Positions 35,876-45,381 of a stretch of 45,508 bases of DNA are shown here, piece by piece. Location of the stretch: NCBI GenBank assembly GCA_937960795.1, contig CALGPA010000123.1, positions 1-45,508 on the forward strand, written 5' to 3'. Position 1 is the first letter of the stretch. The number at the start of each line of letters is the position of its first letter. The stretch comes from an uncultured bacterium. Its GTDB lineage: Bacteria > Cloacimonadota > Cloacimonadia > Cloacimonadales > Cloacimonadaceae. Below the pieces are notes generated by a model that saw only the letters and a program-made list of their open reading frames with translations, made no database searches and was not told where the DNA came from. The position numbers and the translations under genes were made by a program.

Positions 35876-38800
35876 ATGAAAAAGTTTTTATTTTTGGTTT
35901 TGCTCGTCCTGTCAGCACTGGTTTGCCTTTCCCAGCTTTCAGCCCAAGCTAGCACCTATGAAGAGAATCTCACTATTGAACAGCTACAAGAAGAGATCCT
36001 AGAGCAAAAAAGACAAATCCGCGATGCTGCCAAGAGCTTCTTGGTAGATGAGCTTCCTGTGGTCATTGAGCTGGATCCTCAGCGTGCAAATCATGAGCTT
36101 CAGCTGTTTAGCAGCACTCTCAGCGCCTTGGGAGACGAGGAGATATCCTTGCTATTGGGGCATATGTATGCGAGGATAGGAGAGAATGATAAGGCTATCA
36201 CCATCTTTGATTCCTTGTTGCCCACAGAGTTAAACTCAGATGCCCGCCAGATGCTGAATGTCGTGTTATATCGCAGGTTAGTCGATCTGCTTGAGCAGGG
36301 AGAGCGGGAATCCGCCAGAGAATATCTCAGGCACATCATTTTTGATATTTACAATACCGGATCCTATTTCCCGGCATATCTATATGTATATGCGGATCTA
36401 AGCACGGATCACCGAGATTATGCGCATGTCCTTGATCTCATTGATGCCTACAATTTCAATCGCCAGAGCGTATTGAACACTCTTCTTCCTGCCAAAAAGA
36501 GGGTCTTGGACCGGATTGATTCGCTTGATCTGAAAGCCTACTATGAGCACCCTGACGCTGAGCGCTTCCGGCAGATGTCTGAGCTGATCAACCAGATCCA
36601 ACGGGATCTTGCTCTCATCCACTCTGAGATGCTGGGAATGCAAGGCATGCTTTTTATTGATGAAGTGGTAGAAGCCCATCAGGCAGAGACTGAGATCCTG
36701 GAGCTCTTGAGGCGTGATCTGAGAAACCTCGGTATGGCAGAGGAACTGATAGAGTCCCAAATGCAGACAGCTCGTGGGCGCATTGAAGCGGTCAGAGAGA
36801 ATCTCCGCTTCTATGATCGGGTGCTCATGCTGTTTGACAATCATCTTCAGCAAAACTATCTCAAGCTCAGCTCAGATCCGAGTGCCATAGATCAGATTTA
36901 TGCCGGAGATCTCTATCTGGATCGTATCTACCAGATCGATCGCACGATAGCCATCTACAATGAGCAGTTGGATCTGATCGATTCCCAGCTTGGCTCCGGC
37001 GACTTTCCCGAACATGAAGCCAGATTGCTCGAAGAACGCTCTTGGATACTGTCAGAAAAGCAGGATGCCGAAGCCCTCCGTGTCAGCTTTGTTGATGAGC
37101 TCAGAGAAGTAGCCGATGATGACGCCGCTGCTCTTTTGGAGATCTTAGGTGAATACAATGCCTTGGTCAGAGATCGCGACCTCTTGCGTGAGACGACTAC
37201 GATCTTGGAAGAATACGTCGAGACTGATGTTCGAGAAATGGTCAGCTATGAAGCTCGTGGAGGAACTCAAGCGAGGATCCAAGCCAATCTTGCTGATTTG
37301 AAGGATCCCGAAATCCGCCATCGTGCCATCATCAATGGATATGAAGACTATCTTGGGCAGATCGAGTTTTTGAGCCTACATCTCTCCTATCGGGAGCTAA
37401 TGAAAGATACACATGATTATTTCTATCCTCACATTGCGCGCAGTGATGAAGAGCAGGAGATTCTAAGGAATCTGTTACTTGATAGGCATATCGCCTTGAC
37501 TTCGGAGATTGAAGCCTTTTTGGTTGAGAATCCCGGATACAGCTCCTTTGTTCAACCCGACGGAAGCAATCTGATCACAGACGCTGATCTGTATTACAAG
37601 CTGGGAGAGCTCAAATACTTCAGCTATCCGGCAGATCCGGCCCCCGCCCTTGTGGACTTCCAAAGAGCCGCTAGCCTTGATCCCGACTTTCCCAATCGTG
37701 ATCTTGCCCTATATAATGTCGCCGTGATCTCCAGTGAGCTGAAGCGAAACGAGATCGACCAAAACAAGATCGCCTTTCGTCAGACTGCGCGCCCGGATGC
37801 CATTCCTCCGGCGGCAAGCCTATATAGTGAGGCAAATTTCAGGCAGACCCTGCAAGCTCTGGAAGAGATCATCCAAAACTATCCTGAGTCACAGATCCAT
37901 GAAGAATCCATCTATCGGCTGGGCCTGCTCTATTTCCGCTTTGCAGATGATTCACAGGATCCCGATCATTATCACGCTCTTGCCATAGAACAGTTTGATC
38001 GGATCATAGAAAGTCCCCAAAGCCCGCTCTACTACGAGGCCCTATACCAACGTGGATGGGTTCGCCTAAACAGCTTTGATGAAGACGACCTTATGCAAGC
38101 GATGGATGACAATATCGCCATCCTCAAAGCCATCGAGAATTCCGAGATCTCAGATCCACAACTAGCTGCAGACTACCAAGCGGATGCCATCGACAATATT
38201 GCATACTGCCTGATCGCGCTCGACGGCACAAACTTCCATGCCCAATCCCGAGGGGTAGACGAGATCTACAATGTCTTTGGCGACTACAAAGATGAATACG
38301 TCATCCAACAAGTCATCGACAAAGCCCTTGAGAACAAGCTCAATATGGGAGTATCCGTACAAGCCATAGACTATATGCGACTGAGGCTTGAGCACAATCC
38401 TTTGGCTTTGGAAAATCCCACTTTGCTGGATTCGATGCTGGTCTTGTACCACAATTCCGGTCAACGCCTAAGAGAAGGCGAAAATCTAGATCAGATCACC
38501 CAGAGCATCTACCAAGAGTTAATCGACGATTACAGTCCTGAGACCAACTGGTATTCGGCAAATCGTGAGCATGACATCCGCCCGCAGATGCTGATCGTGG
38601 ACAATGCCTACGAACAGAGAGGCATTCGCTTGCTCAATATCTTTGCGGCAAACATCAATAGAGACAATCTCAGCGCCTATGCTGATCACAGCCGACGCTA
38701 CGATGCTTTTGCCAGATATCACAGCCCGGACTACCTCGCGTTCAGCGCTGCAAGTGACAGCCTCTTGGTCAATGCCTATGCTGTCTTGGCAGATCGAACC

Positions 38801-41698
38801 GATGATATCTCAGACTATCTGATAGCGATCGAAAAGCTATATGACTTCAATGAAGATCATCCTACAAACAGCCAGTTCTATGACAATGAAGAGCTGGCCA
38901 TGAACTATTCGAGAAACATCTATGCCCAAGTTTCCGAATCTTTGGCTGATCTTAGTGAGGACGGATCCTCCCGGATTGATGAAGCCTTTGATTTTCTCAA
39001 GAACAGTGCAGAGCGCTTCATCCTAGTTTCAAACAACGAGTTACACAGCTCACCTCAGAGACGCGCCAAGGCCTTAGACATCATCCTCCTTATGGGTGAT
39101 ATCCAGATGGGACGCAGACACCTGGACGATGCTGCCGCCTACTACACCAGAGCTCTTGAGCAAGAAGAGCTGCTCTCAAATGCCGACAAACGGGACAGCT
39201 ATCTCAAATTGGCAGAGATCAGCATGCAGCAAAACCGCCACAGTGACGCAGAAAGCTGGCTCCGTCTGGCTCTTCCGCTTGCCGATTCTCAGCAGGAACA
39301 GGCCAATATCAATCAAGACATCCTCGTGCAGATCCAGAGCAGCTTTGAAAGCGCTTCCGACTCCGGAGACTACCTTCTGGAAGCGGAAGAGCGCCTGCGC
39401 TTGGCTGATGCCTTGGATCCCTCGCGTAGCTCTGAGATCCTGGGCCACCGAGTCGCGGCTGTCGATGCCTACATCAATGCCCGTGAATATCAGCTTGCCA
39501 TCGACCTCTTGATGGTCATAGCAGCAAGTGACACAAATATTGACGCAGTCTATGCTCGCTACAACAGAGCCTATGAGATCGCTCATTCCGAGCAGATGAT
39601 GAATGATCCTGCCCTGGCAGATTCAATCGAACAAGAGTTCATTGACCTCTATCCAGCCAGCAACTACAGCTTCCGCCTCCGACTGGCAAAGATCAATGAC
39701 AGCGCTGAGACAGATCCTGCCACTGCTGCCACCGAGTATCTCGCCCTTTTTGAAGAAGTTCAAGCCGGTGAGATTGATCCCGGAGATCTGCAAGCAAGTG
39801 ATCTCTTGGCTGATGCCATCCTCATGTATGCTCGCAGCAATGATATCAGCACAGAGTATGAATTGCGCTATCGCTTCATCGAGCTCTATCCTGAGCATCA
39901 AAACGTGATCCCATATCTGGAGTATATGGCAAAGGGACATCTTGATCGGGATGAAATGGATGAATACACCGCTGTCGCCCGTGAGATCCTTCGCCGCAGC
40001 CCTGACAAGAGCACATACTATCAGTTTGTAGCAGACACCCAATTGCAGCGAATAGCCGGCAGATTTGACACGGCATATCTAAACCAAGAATACGAAGAGG
40101 CGCTGATAATCCGTGATGAATATCTCGCTGCTGAAGCTGGTTATATTGCCGAAGGACTCAGCTTTGCAAACGACGGTGTTCACGAAGTCTTTGCCGCCGT
40201 TCAAGCCGAATACGACGGCATTCAGGCGCGCAACGAATTCCTGGCAAGATACGATGAGCGTCTGACAGAGTTGGAAAACTCCACGATCTTCAGATCTACT
40301 CCCGCTCAACAGATCCGCGTAGTCGCCATCACCACATGGGATCGTAATCTCAATGGTGGAGATGCCAGAATCCCGCGCTATCGCGAGACCATCGCCAATG
40401 AAGTGGCAAAAGTCACCGCGCTGGTCAGAGAAGCAAATGAAACCGGCTACTACATCAATAATGAGCGCAGACTCCGCGCCATGGATCTCATCTGGAGATT
40501 CTACGAACGCGGCGCAGAAGTAGTCAGCACCCAATTGGAGCAGTATTTCCGCATCACAAATGAAGCCGCATACTATCGGGATCAATACCCGGGAGAGGCT
40601 CTGAACAATGTGATCGCGCAGTTTAATTTCCAACAAACCCAAGACTATCTAAACAACGCTGTTTCTTGGCAGTTTGAGATATTCCGCCAATATCAGCTCG
40701 CCGGATATGAGAGTGATTTCACCATCTCAGCTTCGGAAGCTTTGGCAGCAAGAGGCCTTTTGGCAGAGTATCGAGAGCAAGAATATGTATTTGACAACAG
40801 CTGGAATCAAGTGCTAAATCCCTCTTCAGATCAGCTCAGCATCCAAAATATCACGAGCCCCAAAGGACAAAGCCTAGGCAGCGCAATGCTTCCTGCCGGA
40901 AATACCCTAGAGATTCAGAAAGATCTGGATCTCGCTTTGGAGCCGGATTTTGCATATCTTAATATTGTCTTCCCGCTGGATATCCGGGTCATGCTCAATG
41001 GCACACTCGTAAATTCTTCCTGGGTGCCCATAGACAGCCTGGAAGCGGGCAAAGCCCTCAGCACCAGATACAGCTACATGATCCCGGGCGAGCTCTTTGA
41101 ACAGGGTGAAAACAAGCTGATTGTCGAAGTGATAAACGACAGCTCCGAGCGTCTGCAGATGGCACTAGCCATTGATCTGATGACTAGTGAGCAGCGCATC
41201 TTGGCAAATATCCCCCCTGAGACCAAGGACATCTATTCCGGCACAGATTGGAAGCTTATCCTCACGGATCCTGATACAGGTGAAAGCTCAGAGACAGCTG
41301 CGTCTCATGCTGCGGAGTGGAATATCAGCTGGGAACAGATCGTGAATATGGAGCCCACAGCCGCCGAGCCCATTTGGGCATCCGAATTGACACAACCGGT
41401 GGATAATCCCGTCTTTGAGACAGAATTTGTTTTGGATACCCCATTCATCGAAGGAATGATAGATCTTGTCGCTCCCGAATCTGTGCGAGTCTATCTCAAT
41501 GGCACAGAGATTGGTAGCAGTATTTTCGACTATGATCCTGATCCTTTGCAGATTTACAAAGGACAGATCTTGATTCCTGCACAAAACGTCGTAGAAGGTA
41601 GGAATGTGCTTAGATTTGAGGTGCAAAATGGCTTGCCATACCGAGGATTTTTGGCGCATATCACCTACACTCAGACCGGTAAGGAGGCAATCCGATGA
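35876..41698 (+). CDS. Giant periplasmic TPR protein
   Basis: 1940 residues from ATG at 35876, which starts a signal peptide (KKFLFLVLLVLSALVCLSQLSAQA); upstream in-frame codons lack one. Nearly the whole length is helical and acidic. Residues about 220-450 look like a coiled coil. TPR-like units are visible at about 570-760 (PALVDFQRAASLDPDFPNRD, ESIYRLGLLYFRFAD, YYEALYQRGWVRL) and about 1060-1420 (AAAYYTRALEQEELL, YLKLAEISMQQNRHSDAESW). The C-terminus has two beta-sandwich modules (about 1660-1770 and 1835-1938) with the phrases VMLNGTLVNSSW and VYLNGTEIGSS, like jelly-roll carbohydrate-binding domains. It is translationally coupled (ATGA) to the next gene. Role inferred: scaffold of the ion-driven envelope complex. 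Confidence 0.85.
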   Translation: MKKFLFLVLLVLSALVCLSQLSAQASTYEENLTIEQLQEEILEQKRQIRDAAKSFLVDELPVVIELDPQRANHELQLFSSTLSALGDEEISLLLGHMYARIGENDKAITIFDSLLPTELNSDARQMLNVVLYRRLVDLLEQGERESAREYLRHIIFDIYNTGSYFPAYLYVYADLSTDHRDYAHVLDLIDAYNFNRQSVLNTLLPAKKRVLDRIDSLDLKAYYEHPDAERFRQMSELINQIQRDLALIHSEMLGMQGMLFIDEVVEAHQAETEILELLRRDLRNLGMAEELIESQMQTARGRIEAVRENLRFYDRVLMLFDNHLQQNYLKLSSDPSAIDQIYAGDLYLDRIYQIDRTIAIYNEQLDLIDSQLGSGDFPEHEARLLEERSWILSEKQDAEALRVSFVDELREVADDDAAALLEILGEYNALVRDRDLLRETTTILEEYVETDVREMVSYEARGGTQARIQANLADLKDPEIRHRAIINGYEDYLGQIEFLSLHLSYRELMKDTHDYFYPHIARSDEEQEILRNLLLDRHIALTSEIEAFLVENPGYSSFVQPDGSNLITDADLYYKLGELKYFSYPADPAPALVDFQRAASLDPDFPNRDLALYNVAVISSELKRNEIDQNKIAFRQTARPDAIPPAASLYSEANFRQTLQALEEIIQNYPESQIHEESIYRLGLLYFRFADDSQDPDHYHALAIEQFDRIIESPQSPLYYEALYQRGWVRLNSFDEDDLMQAMDDNIAILKAIENSEISDPQLAADYQADAIDNIAYCLIALDGTNFHAQSRGVDEIYNVFGDYKDEYVIQQVIDKALENKLNMGVSVQAIDYMRLRLEHNPLALENPTLLDSMLVLYHNSGQRLREGENLDQITQSIYQELIDDYSPETNWYSANREHDIRPQMLIVDNAYEQRGIRLLNIFAANINRDNLSAYADHSRRYDAFARYHSPDYLAFSAASDSLLVNAYAVLADRTDDISDYLIAIEKLYDFNEDHPTNSQFYDNEELAMNYSRNIYAQVSESLADLSEDGSSRIDEAFDFLKNSAERFILVSNNELHSSPQRRAKALDIILLMGDIQMGRRHLDDAAAYYTRALEQEELLSNADKRDSYLKLAEISMQQNRHSDAESWLRLALPLADSQQEQANINQDILVQIQSSFESASDSGDYLLEAEERLRLADALDPSRSSEILGHRVAAVDAYINAREYQLAIDLLMVIAASDTNIDAVYARYNRAYEIAHSEQMMNDPALADSIEQEFIDLYPASNYSFRLRLAKINDSAETDPATAATEYLALFEEVQAGEIDPGDLQASDLLADAILMYARSNDISTEYELRYRFIELYPEHQNVIPYLEYMAKGHLDRDEMDEYTAVAREILRRSPDKSTYYQFVADTQLQRIAGRFDTAYLNQEYEEALIIRDEYLAAEAGYIAEGLSFANDGVHEVFAAVQAEYDGIQARNEFLARYDERLTELENSTIFRSTPAQQIRVVAITTWDRNLNGGDARIPRYRETIANEVAKVTALVREANETGYYINNERRLRAMDLIWRFYERGAEVVSTQLEQYFRITNEAAYYRDQYPGEALNNVIAQFNFQQTQDYLNNAVSWQFEIFRQYQLAGYESDFTISASEALAARGLLAEYREQEYVFDNSWNQVLNPSSDQLSIQNITSPKGQSLGSAMLPAGNTLEIQKDLDLALEPDFAYLNIVFPLDIRVMLNGTLVNSSWVPIDSLEAGKALSTRYSYMIPGELFEQGENKLIVEVINDSSERLQMALAIDLMTSEQRILANIPPETKDIYSGTDWKLILTDPDTGESSETAASHAAEWNISWEQIVNMEPTAAEPIWASELTQPVDNPVFETEFVLDTPFIEGMIDLVAPESVRVYLNGTEIGSSIFDYDPDPLQIYKGQILIPAQNVVEGRNVLRFEVQNGLPYRGFLAHITYTQTGKEAIR

Positions 41699-41991
41699 AG
41701 AAACATCTAATACTAATCCTTTTGGCAGTTTCCTTTGCCTGTGTGCTATCAGCCCAACAAGCCGTTGATAGTCCCCAAGCAGGAGGTCCCACCATGACAA
41801 GAGATGGCATCGTAGTGGACACAGAGGAGATTGTCATCGAAGTTCGTTCTTTTGCCCCGGTTTCGGGAATTTACAAAGCCAAGCAAGACACCTTTATGGC
41901 AAGCGGGAAATACCGCTTTTTGCTGGATGACCAAACGGTCAAAGACAAGAGTGAATTACTACTAAATAAATGGCTTAAGGAGTCAAAATGA
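41695..41991 (+). CDS. Small exported protein of the envelope operon
   Basis: 98 residues with a signal peptide (KKHLILILLAVSFACVLSAQ) and a short soluble part ending in a Lys-rich helix (KDKSELLLNKWLKESK). No family is recognised. GGAGG lies before ATG. Four-base overlaps with both neighbours (ATGA at each end) tie its synthesis to the TPR protein and the channel protein, so it is probably a component of the same complex. Confidence 0.8.
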   Translation: MKKHLILILLAVSFACVLSAQQAVDSPQAGGPTMTRDGIVVDTEEIVIEVRSFAPVSGIYKAKQDTFMASGKYRFLLDDQTVKDKSELLLNKWLKESK

Positions 41992-42749
41992 AAAGCAAGC
42001 ATAGTATACTCGTTCTAATCATCCTGTTACTTAGTGTTGGTTTCCTCTTTGCACAAGAGGCCGCAGAAGCCCCGGTCGCTGCAAAAAGTGGTGTGAATCT
42101 GATAGAGATCTTTACCACCAGCGGAGTTTTTGCATACCTTATATTGCTCAATCTGCTCATTGGTCTGGCATTAGCGGTAGTCCGCTATATCCAGCTCTAC
42201 GTCCGTGAAAAGATCGATGCAGAAAAGTTCTTTCTCAAACTCAAGAATTTCGTCAAAAACGACCAAATCGATGAGGCGACCAAGATCGCGGATCAATTCC
42301 GCACCACAACCATGGGCTTCATCTTCTTCAGTGGACTAAGCGTCTACAAGGACATCCGCAAATCCGGCAAGAAGGGTGAAGAAGCCCGCATTGCCGTGCA
42401 AAATGCCTTTGATGAAGCGGTCTTGCAGACTGTGCACAAACTCGATGGCGGACTATTTTGGTTTGACACTTTAGCTCAGATCTCGACCTATCTAGGCCTT
42501 TTGGGAACCATCTTTGGACTCATCGCAGCCTTTGGTGCTTTGGGAAGTCTCACCGGTGCCGCTGCAAACAAAGCTCTCACCGACGGCATCTATATGGCCA
42601 TCGGAACCACCGCTCTCGGTCTGATCGGTGCGATCCCGCTCACTTTGATCAAGGGTGGACTCTTTACCCGCGCCCAGAATTTGATCAGCAACATCGATGA
42701 ATATAGTGTAAAACTGGTTAACCATATCAACAACTATATTAAGGAATAG
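41988..42749 (+). CDS. MotA/TolQ/ExbB-family proton channel protein
   Basis: 253 residues. A signal-like segment (1-23) precedes TM1 (about 44-66), a cytoplasmic domain (67-160), TM2 (about 164-186) and TM3 (about 200-221). TM2 STYLGLLGTIFGLIAAFGAL and TM3 GIYMAIGTTALGLIGAIPLTLI match the MotA/TolQ/ExbB signature, with threonines 174 and 207/208 lining the predicted ion path. In the family, five such subunits surround two ExbD/TolR/MotB-type proteins, which are encoded directly downstream. RBS AAGGAG. The extra N-terminal segment is found in a subset of ExbB proteins. Confidence 0.93.
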   Translation: MKSKHSILVLIILLLSVGFLFAQEAAEAPVAAKSGVNLIEIFTTSGVFAYLILLNLLIGLALAVVRYIQLYVREKIDAEKFFLKLKNFVKNDQIDEATKIADQFRTTTMGFIFFSGLSVYKDIRKSGKKGEEARIAVQNAFDEAVLQTVHKLDGGLFWFDTLAQISTYLGLLGTIFGLIAAFGALGSLTGAAANKALTDGIYMAIGTTALGLIGAIPLTLIKGGLFTRAQNLISNIDEYSVKLVNHINNYIKE

Positions 42750-42753
42750 GATC

Positions 42754-43278
42754 ATGGCAGTATATCGTCCTTCCCAGGCGAGGCAACAGAAGTCACAGAC
42801 CGCGCCGCAGGAACCAAATCTGGTTCCGATCATGAACCTCTTTGTCACCATCATCCCATTTCTGATGCTGATGATCGTGATCTCGCAGGTGGCGCTTGTG
42901 GCTCTGAATTTTTCCTCGGAAGGAGGCCCAGTCGTTGCGGGCGATGGTACTGGCGGTGGCGGTGAATCCAGCGAGCAGATTGAGATTCATCTCATGCTAA
43001 AAGAACACGAAACCGGTTTGTTCCCCGGCATGGAAATCCGTGAACCGGGCGGTAGCACCCACAAGCTGCCCACCCTGAGTGAAAACGTATATGATTTCGC
43101 CGGGCTGAACTCAGTCTTGATCGATATGAAACAGCGTCATGCTGACACAAATGAGATCGCCGTGATCGTGCATCCTGAAGTGATTTACGACACCCTGATC
43201 CGCACGATTGACCTCTGCAAAACAAATGGCTTTGTCTCCGTGCACTACAAAAACCCCAAAAACGTATATTTCTATTAG
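42754..43278 (+). CDS. ExbD/TolR-type protein 1 (membrane Asp replaced by Asn)
   Basis: 174 residues: a short cytoplasmic start, one membrane helix (about 25-50, VPIMNLFVTIIPFLMLMIVISQ), a Gly-rich linker (about 60-70), and a periplasmic domain ending with the family pattern IAVIVHPEVIYDTLIRTIDLCKTNGFVSVHY. At the position of the proton-carrying aspartate (P-hydrophobic-hydrophobic-D) this protein has Asn28, codon AAC. A partner with the intact aspartate follows, so the two probably form a heterodimer. The gap to the channel gene is four bases; RBS AAGGA. Confidence 0.88.
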   Translation: MAVYRPSQARQQKSQTAPQEPNLVPIMNLFVTIIPFLMLMIVISQVALVALNFSSEGGPVVAGDGTGGGGESSEQIEIHLMLKEHETGLFPGMEIREPGGSTHKLPTLSENVYDFAGLNSVLIDMKQRHADTNEIAVIVHPEVIYDTLIRTIDLCKTNGFVSVHYKNPKNVYFY

Positions 43279-43293
43279 GTTTGGGGAGGAATA

Positions 43294-43839
43294 ATGAGTA
43301 GTAATGATACAAACGTACGCAAACAAAAAGGTAGACGCGCAATTCGCAAAAAGACCGAAGAAAGCAAGGGTCTTTCGATCACCTCATTGTTGGACGTGCT
43401 CACCATCATCCTGGTATTCCTGATCAAAAATGTCTCGATGGAAGCGGTTAAAATCTCCGAATTGCCGGATATGAAATACCCCACCACCGTCACTGTCGAA
43501 ACCCTCATGGACAATGCCTTGGTGACTCCTGTAAAATTGTATACCGATCGCGTCCTTCTTGGCTTGGACAATCAGCTCTTGGGATCTCCCGAAGACCTGA
43601 TCGAAAATGTCGAGACGCGCTCTGTAATGCTTGAATTCTTTCAATCTGAGATGAGCGAAATTCCCGAAGAAAGATATGATGAAGCCTGTCTGATCGTGCA
43701 AGCTGATGGAGATCTCCCCTGTGCATATATCACAGAGATCGTACGCGTTGGCACAAACACCGGTTTTCAAAACATCTATTTCGCCACTCTGGAGGAAGCA
43801 GACTGGCTATCCAGCTATGCGTCTGCTTCTTTTGAGTAA
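43294..43839 (+). CDS. ExbD/TolR-type protein 2 (membrane Asp present)
   Basis: 181 residues: a basic cytoplasmic start (KQKGRRAIRKK), one membrane helix (about 30-46, SLLDVLTIILVFLIKNV) carrying Asp34 at the proton-relay position, then a periplasmic domain ending LIVQADGDLPCAYITEIVRVGTNTGF, a pattern close to the ExbD proteins paired with AgmX-type proteins. It differs strongly from the preceding ExbD-type protein, so the pair is not a recent duplication. A strong GGGGAGGA precedes ATG. Confidence 0.9.
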   Translation: MSSNDTNVRKQKGRRAIRKKTEESKGLSITSLLDVLTIILVFLIKNVSMEAVKISELPDMKYPTTVTVETLMDNALVTPVKLYTDRVLLGLDNQLLGSPEDLIENVETRSVMLEFFQSEMSEIPEERYDEACLIVQADGDLPCAYITEIVRVGTNTGFQNIYFATLEEADWLSSYASASFE

Positions 43840-43851
43840 AAGGGAGGCTCC

Positions 43852-45261
43852 ATGGCTAAAATCTTAAGTCTCAGATTGAACTATAAAGGCAAATTCCTCG
43901 ATTACGCCAAAGAGGGAAAAGAGATTAAAAAGAACTTCATCATCGGCCAAAACAAATACTTGCAATGGCAGATCTTGGAGCCCTCCTTCCCCGATAAACA
44001 CCAGCTTATCAAGCAAAAAGGCGGGGAATTTGTGATGCAACTAGTCCCCGGAAGCGAGCTTAGCTGCGAAAAAGATGGCAACCCCCTGGATCTAAGCTAT
44101 CTCAAGCAACATAACTTGCTTTCCGGCAATGAATTGGTACTCAAAAAAGACATCAAGGGAACCATGACAATCTCCCAAGATTGGAGTGTGGATTTTGACT
44201 TCCGCGAACCTTGGGTGGCTGTGCTCACAGCTGAAGAACGCGCCATCGTAGCCCAATATGCCAGACGCTCCGCTCCGGATGCCGTCTCCAGATTCAACAG
44301 AACCGTGATCTGGATCGTGTTGCTGCTCGCGATTGCCTTCCTCATGCTCTTTGATCTGGCTCTCAAGCCTGAGTATGCCCTCGAAGAAACCATCCAACAA
44401 CGCATGCAGAGCATTCAGACTGCTCAGCGAATCACGCCCGAATTGGTGAGCCCCAGCGTAAGCGCTGCCGAGCCATTAGGCGAGGCTCCCGAGCCGACCG
44501 AGACCGCGGATGCGACCGATGCTCCCGCCACCACCGGAACCGGACCAAGAGGTTCTGCAGGACTCACCAGTGCTTTGCAGGGCTTTGACGCAGCTGCCAC
44601 CGGAACTGCCCCCGCGCTTACCATCGCTACCGTGACCGAAGGCTTCACCGCTTCACGTCCCGGCTCAAGCCCCGGAGGCGTAGCAGGCACGGGTCCCGGA
44701 CCCGCAGGCAGTCCCGGAACAGGCACCTCAGCCGGATCTTCCTACAATCCCGCTGCTACCCCGGTCTTTGGTGACATCGGCTCAGTGGTGACAAGCGGTC
44801 CTCAGACCGGCGGCTACAGCGTTCGCCCCGAAGGTGCTAGCGGAGTGCATGTGACCGGTGATGCCAGCACACTTGCCCCCAGCGGACAATCCTGGGGTGA
44901 TGTGACAGAACAGCAGAGAATCGCGGCTGACTTTGCCCGCAGAGGAATATCCACTGTCAGCGAAGGCAGCATCACTGCGCTCGATGAAGACACTCGCACC
45001 CGATACACCAGCCTCCGCGAGCAGATTCAATCACGTCAAAGTCAGATCGAGCACGCTTATCGCGAGATGCAAATCCGCCAAAGCGTCAGCTTCACCATTA
45101 CACTCTTCATCCGCGCCGATGGCACGGTCAGAGAATCCCAAGTCGTCCCAAATGGCAGCTATCCCGAAGCCTTTGTCTCAAGGGTCAAGAGCATCGTGGA
45201 TGCCTGGACATTCAACGTTCGAGAAGAAATGGCATATCAATTCCGCGTCAGAGCGGGCTGA
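43852..45261 (+). CDS. AgmX/TonB-like transducer with cytoplasmic N-domain
   Basis: 469 residues. Residues 1-120 form a soluble beta-rich domain (LRLNYKGKFLDY, KKNFIIGQNKYLQWQI, GNELVLKKDIKGTMTIS), possibly FHA-like, as in AgmX/GltG-type proteins. One membrane helix lies at about 152-171 (VIWIVLLLAIAFLMLFDLAL). A 200-residue Pro/Gly/Ala/Thr linker long enough to span the periplasm follows. The C-terminal domain (about 385-469: SVSFTITLFIRADGTVRESQ, SIVDAWTFNVREEMAYQF) has the TonB/AgmX-PglI fold pattern. It probably passes energy from the channel/ExbD pair to outer-membrane partners. It is the last gene of the operon; RBS GGGAGG; a strong terminator follows. Confidence 0.82.
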   Translation: MAKILSLRLNYKGKFLDYAKEGKEIKKNFIIGQNKYLQWQILEPSFPDKHQLIKQKGGEFVMQLVPGSELSCEKDGNPLDLSYLKQHNLLSGNELVLKKDIKGTMTISQDWSVDFDFREPWVAVLTAEERAIVAQYARRSAPDAVSRFNRTVIWIVLLLAIAFLMLFDLALKPEYALEETIQQRMQSIQTAQRITPELVSPSVSAAEPLGEAPEPTETADATDAPATTGTGPRGSAGLTSALQGFDAAATGTAPALTIATVTEGFTASRPGSSPGGVAGTGPGPAGSPGTGTSAGSSYNPAATPVFGDIGSVVTSGPQTGGYSVRPEGASGVHVTGDASTLAPSGQSWGDVTEQQRIAADFARRGISTVSEGSITALDEDTRTRYTSLREQIQSRQSQIEHAYREMQIRQSVSFTITLFIRADGTVRESQVVPNGSYPEAFVSRVKSIVDAWTFNVREEMAYQFRVRAG

Positions 45262-45280
45262 TCTGCTCCTGATACATATG

Positions 45281-45309
45281 AGCCCCACAGATCTGTGGGG
45301 CTTTTTTTT
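45281..45309 (+). terminator. Strong intrinsic terminator of the envelope operon
   Basis: A perfect palindrome AGCCCCACAGATCTGTGGGG with its closing CT runs straight into eight Ts. Confidence 0.92.
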
Positions 45310-45381
45310 AATAAATCAAACCACAAAATGGCTTATGGGGGCTTTTATCCGCCCATCAGGGTAGGGAGCTTCGTTTCTACA

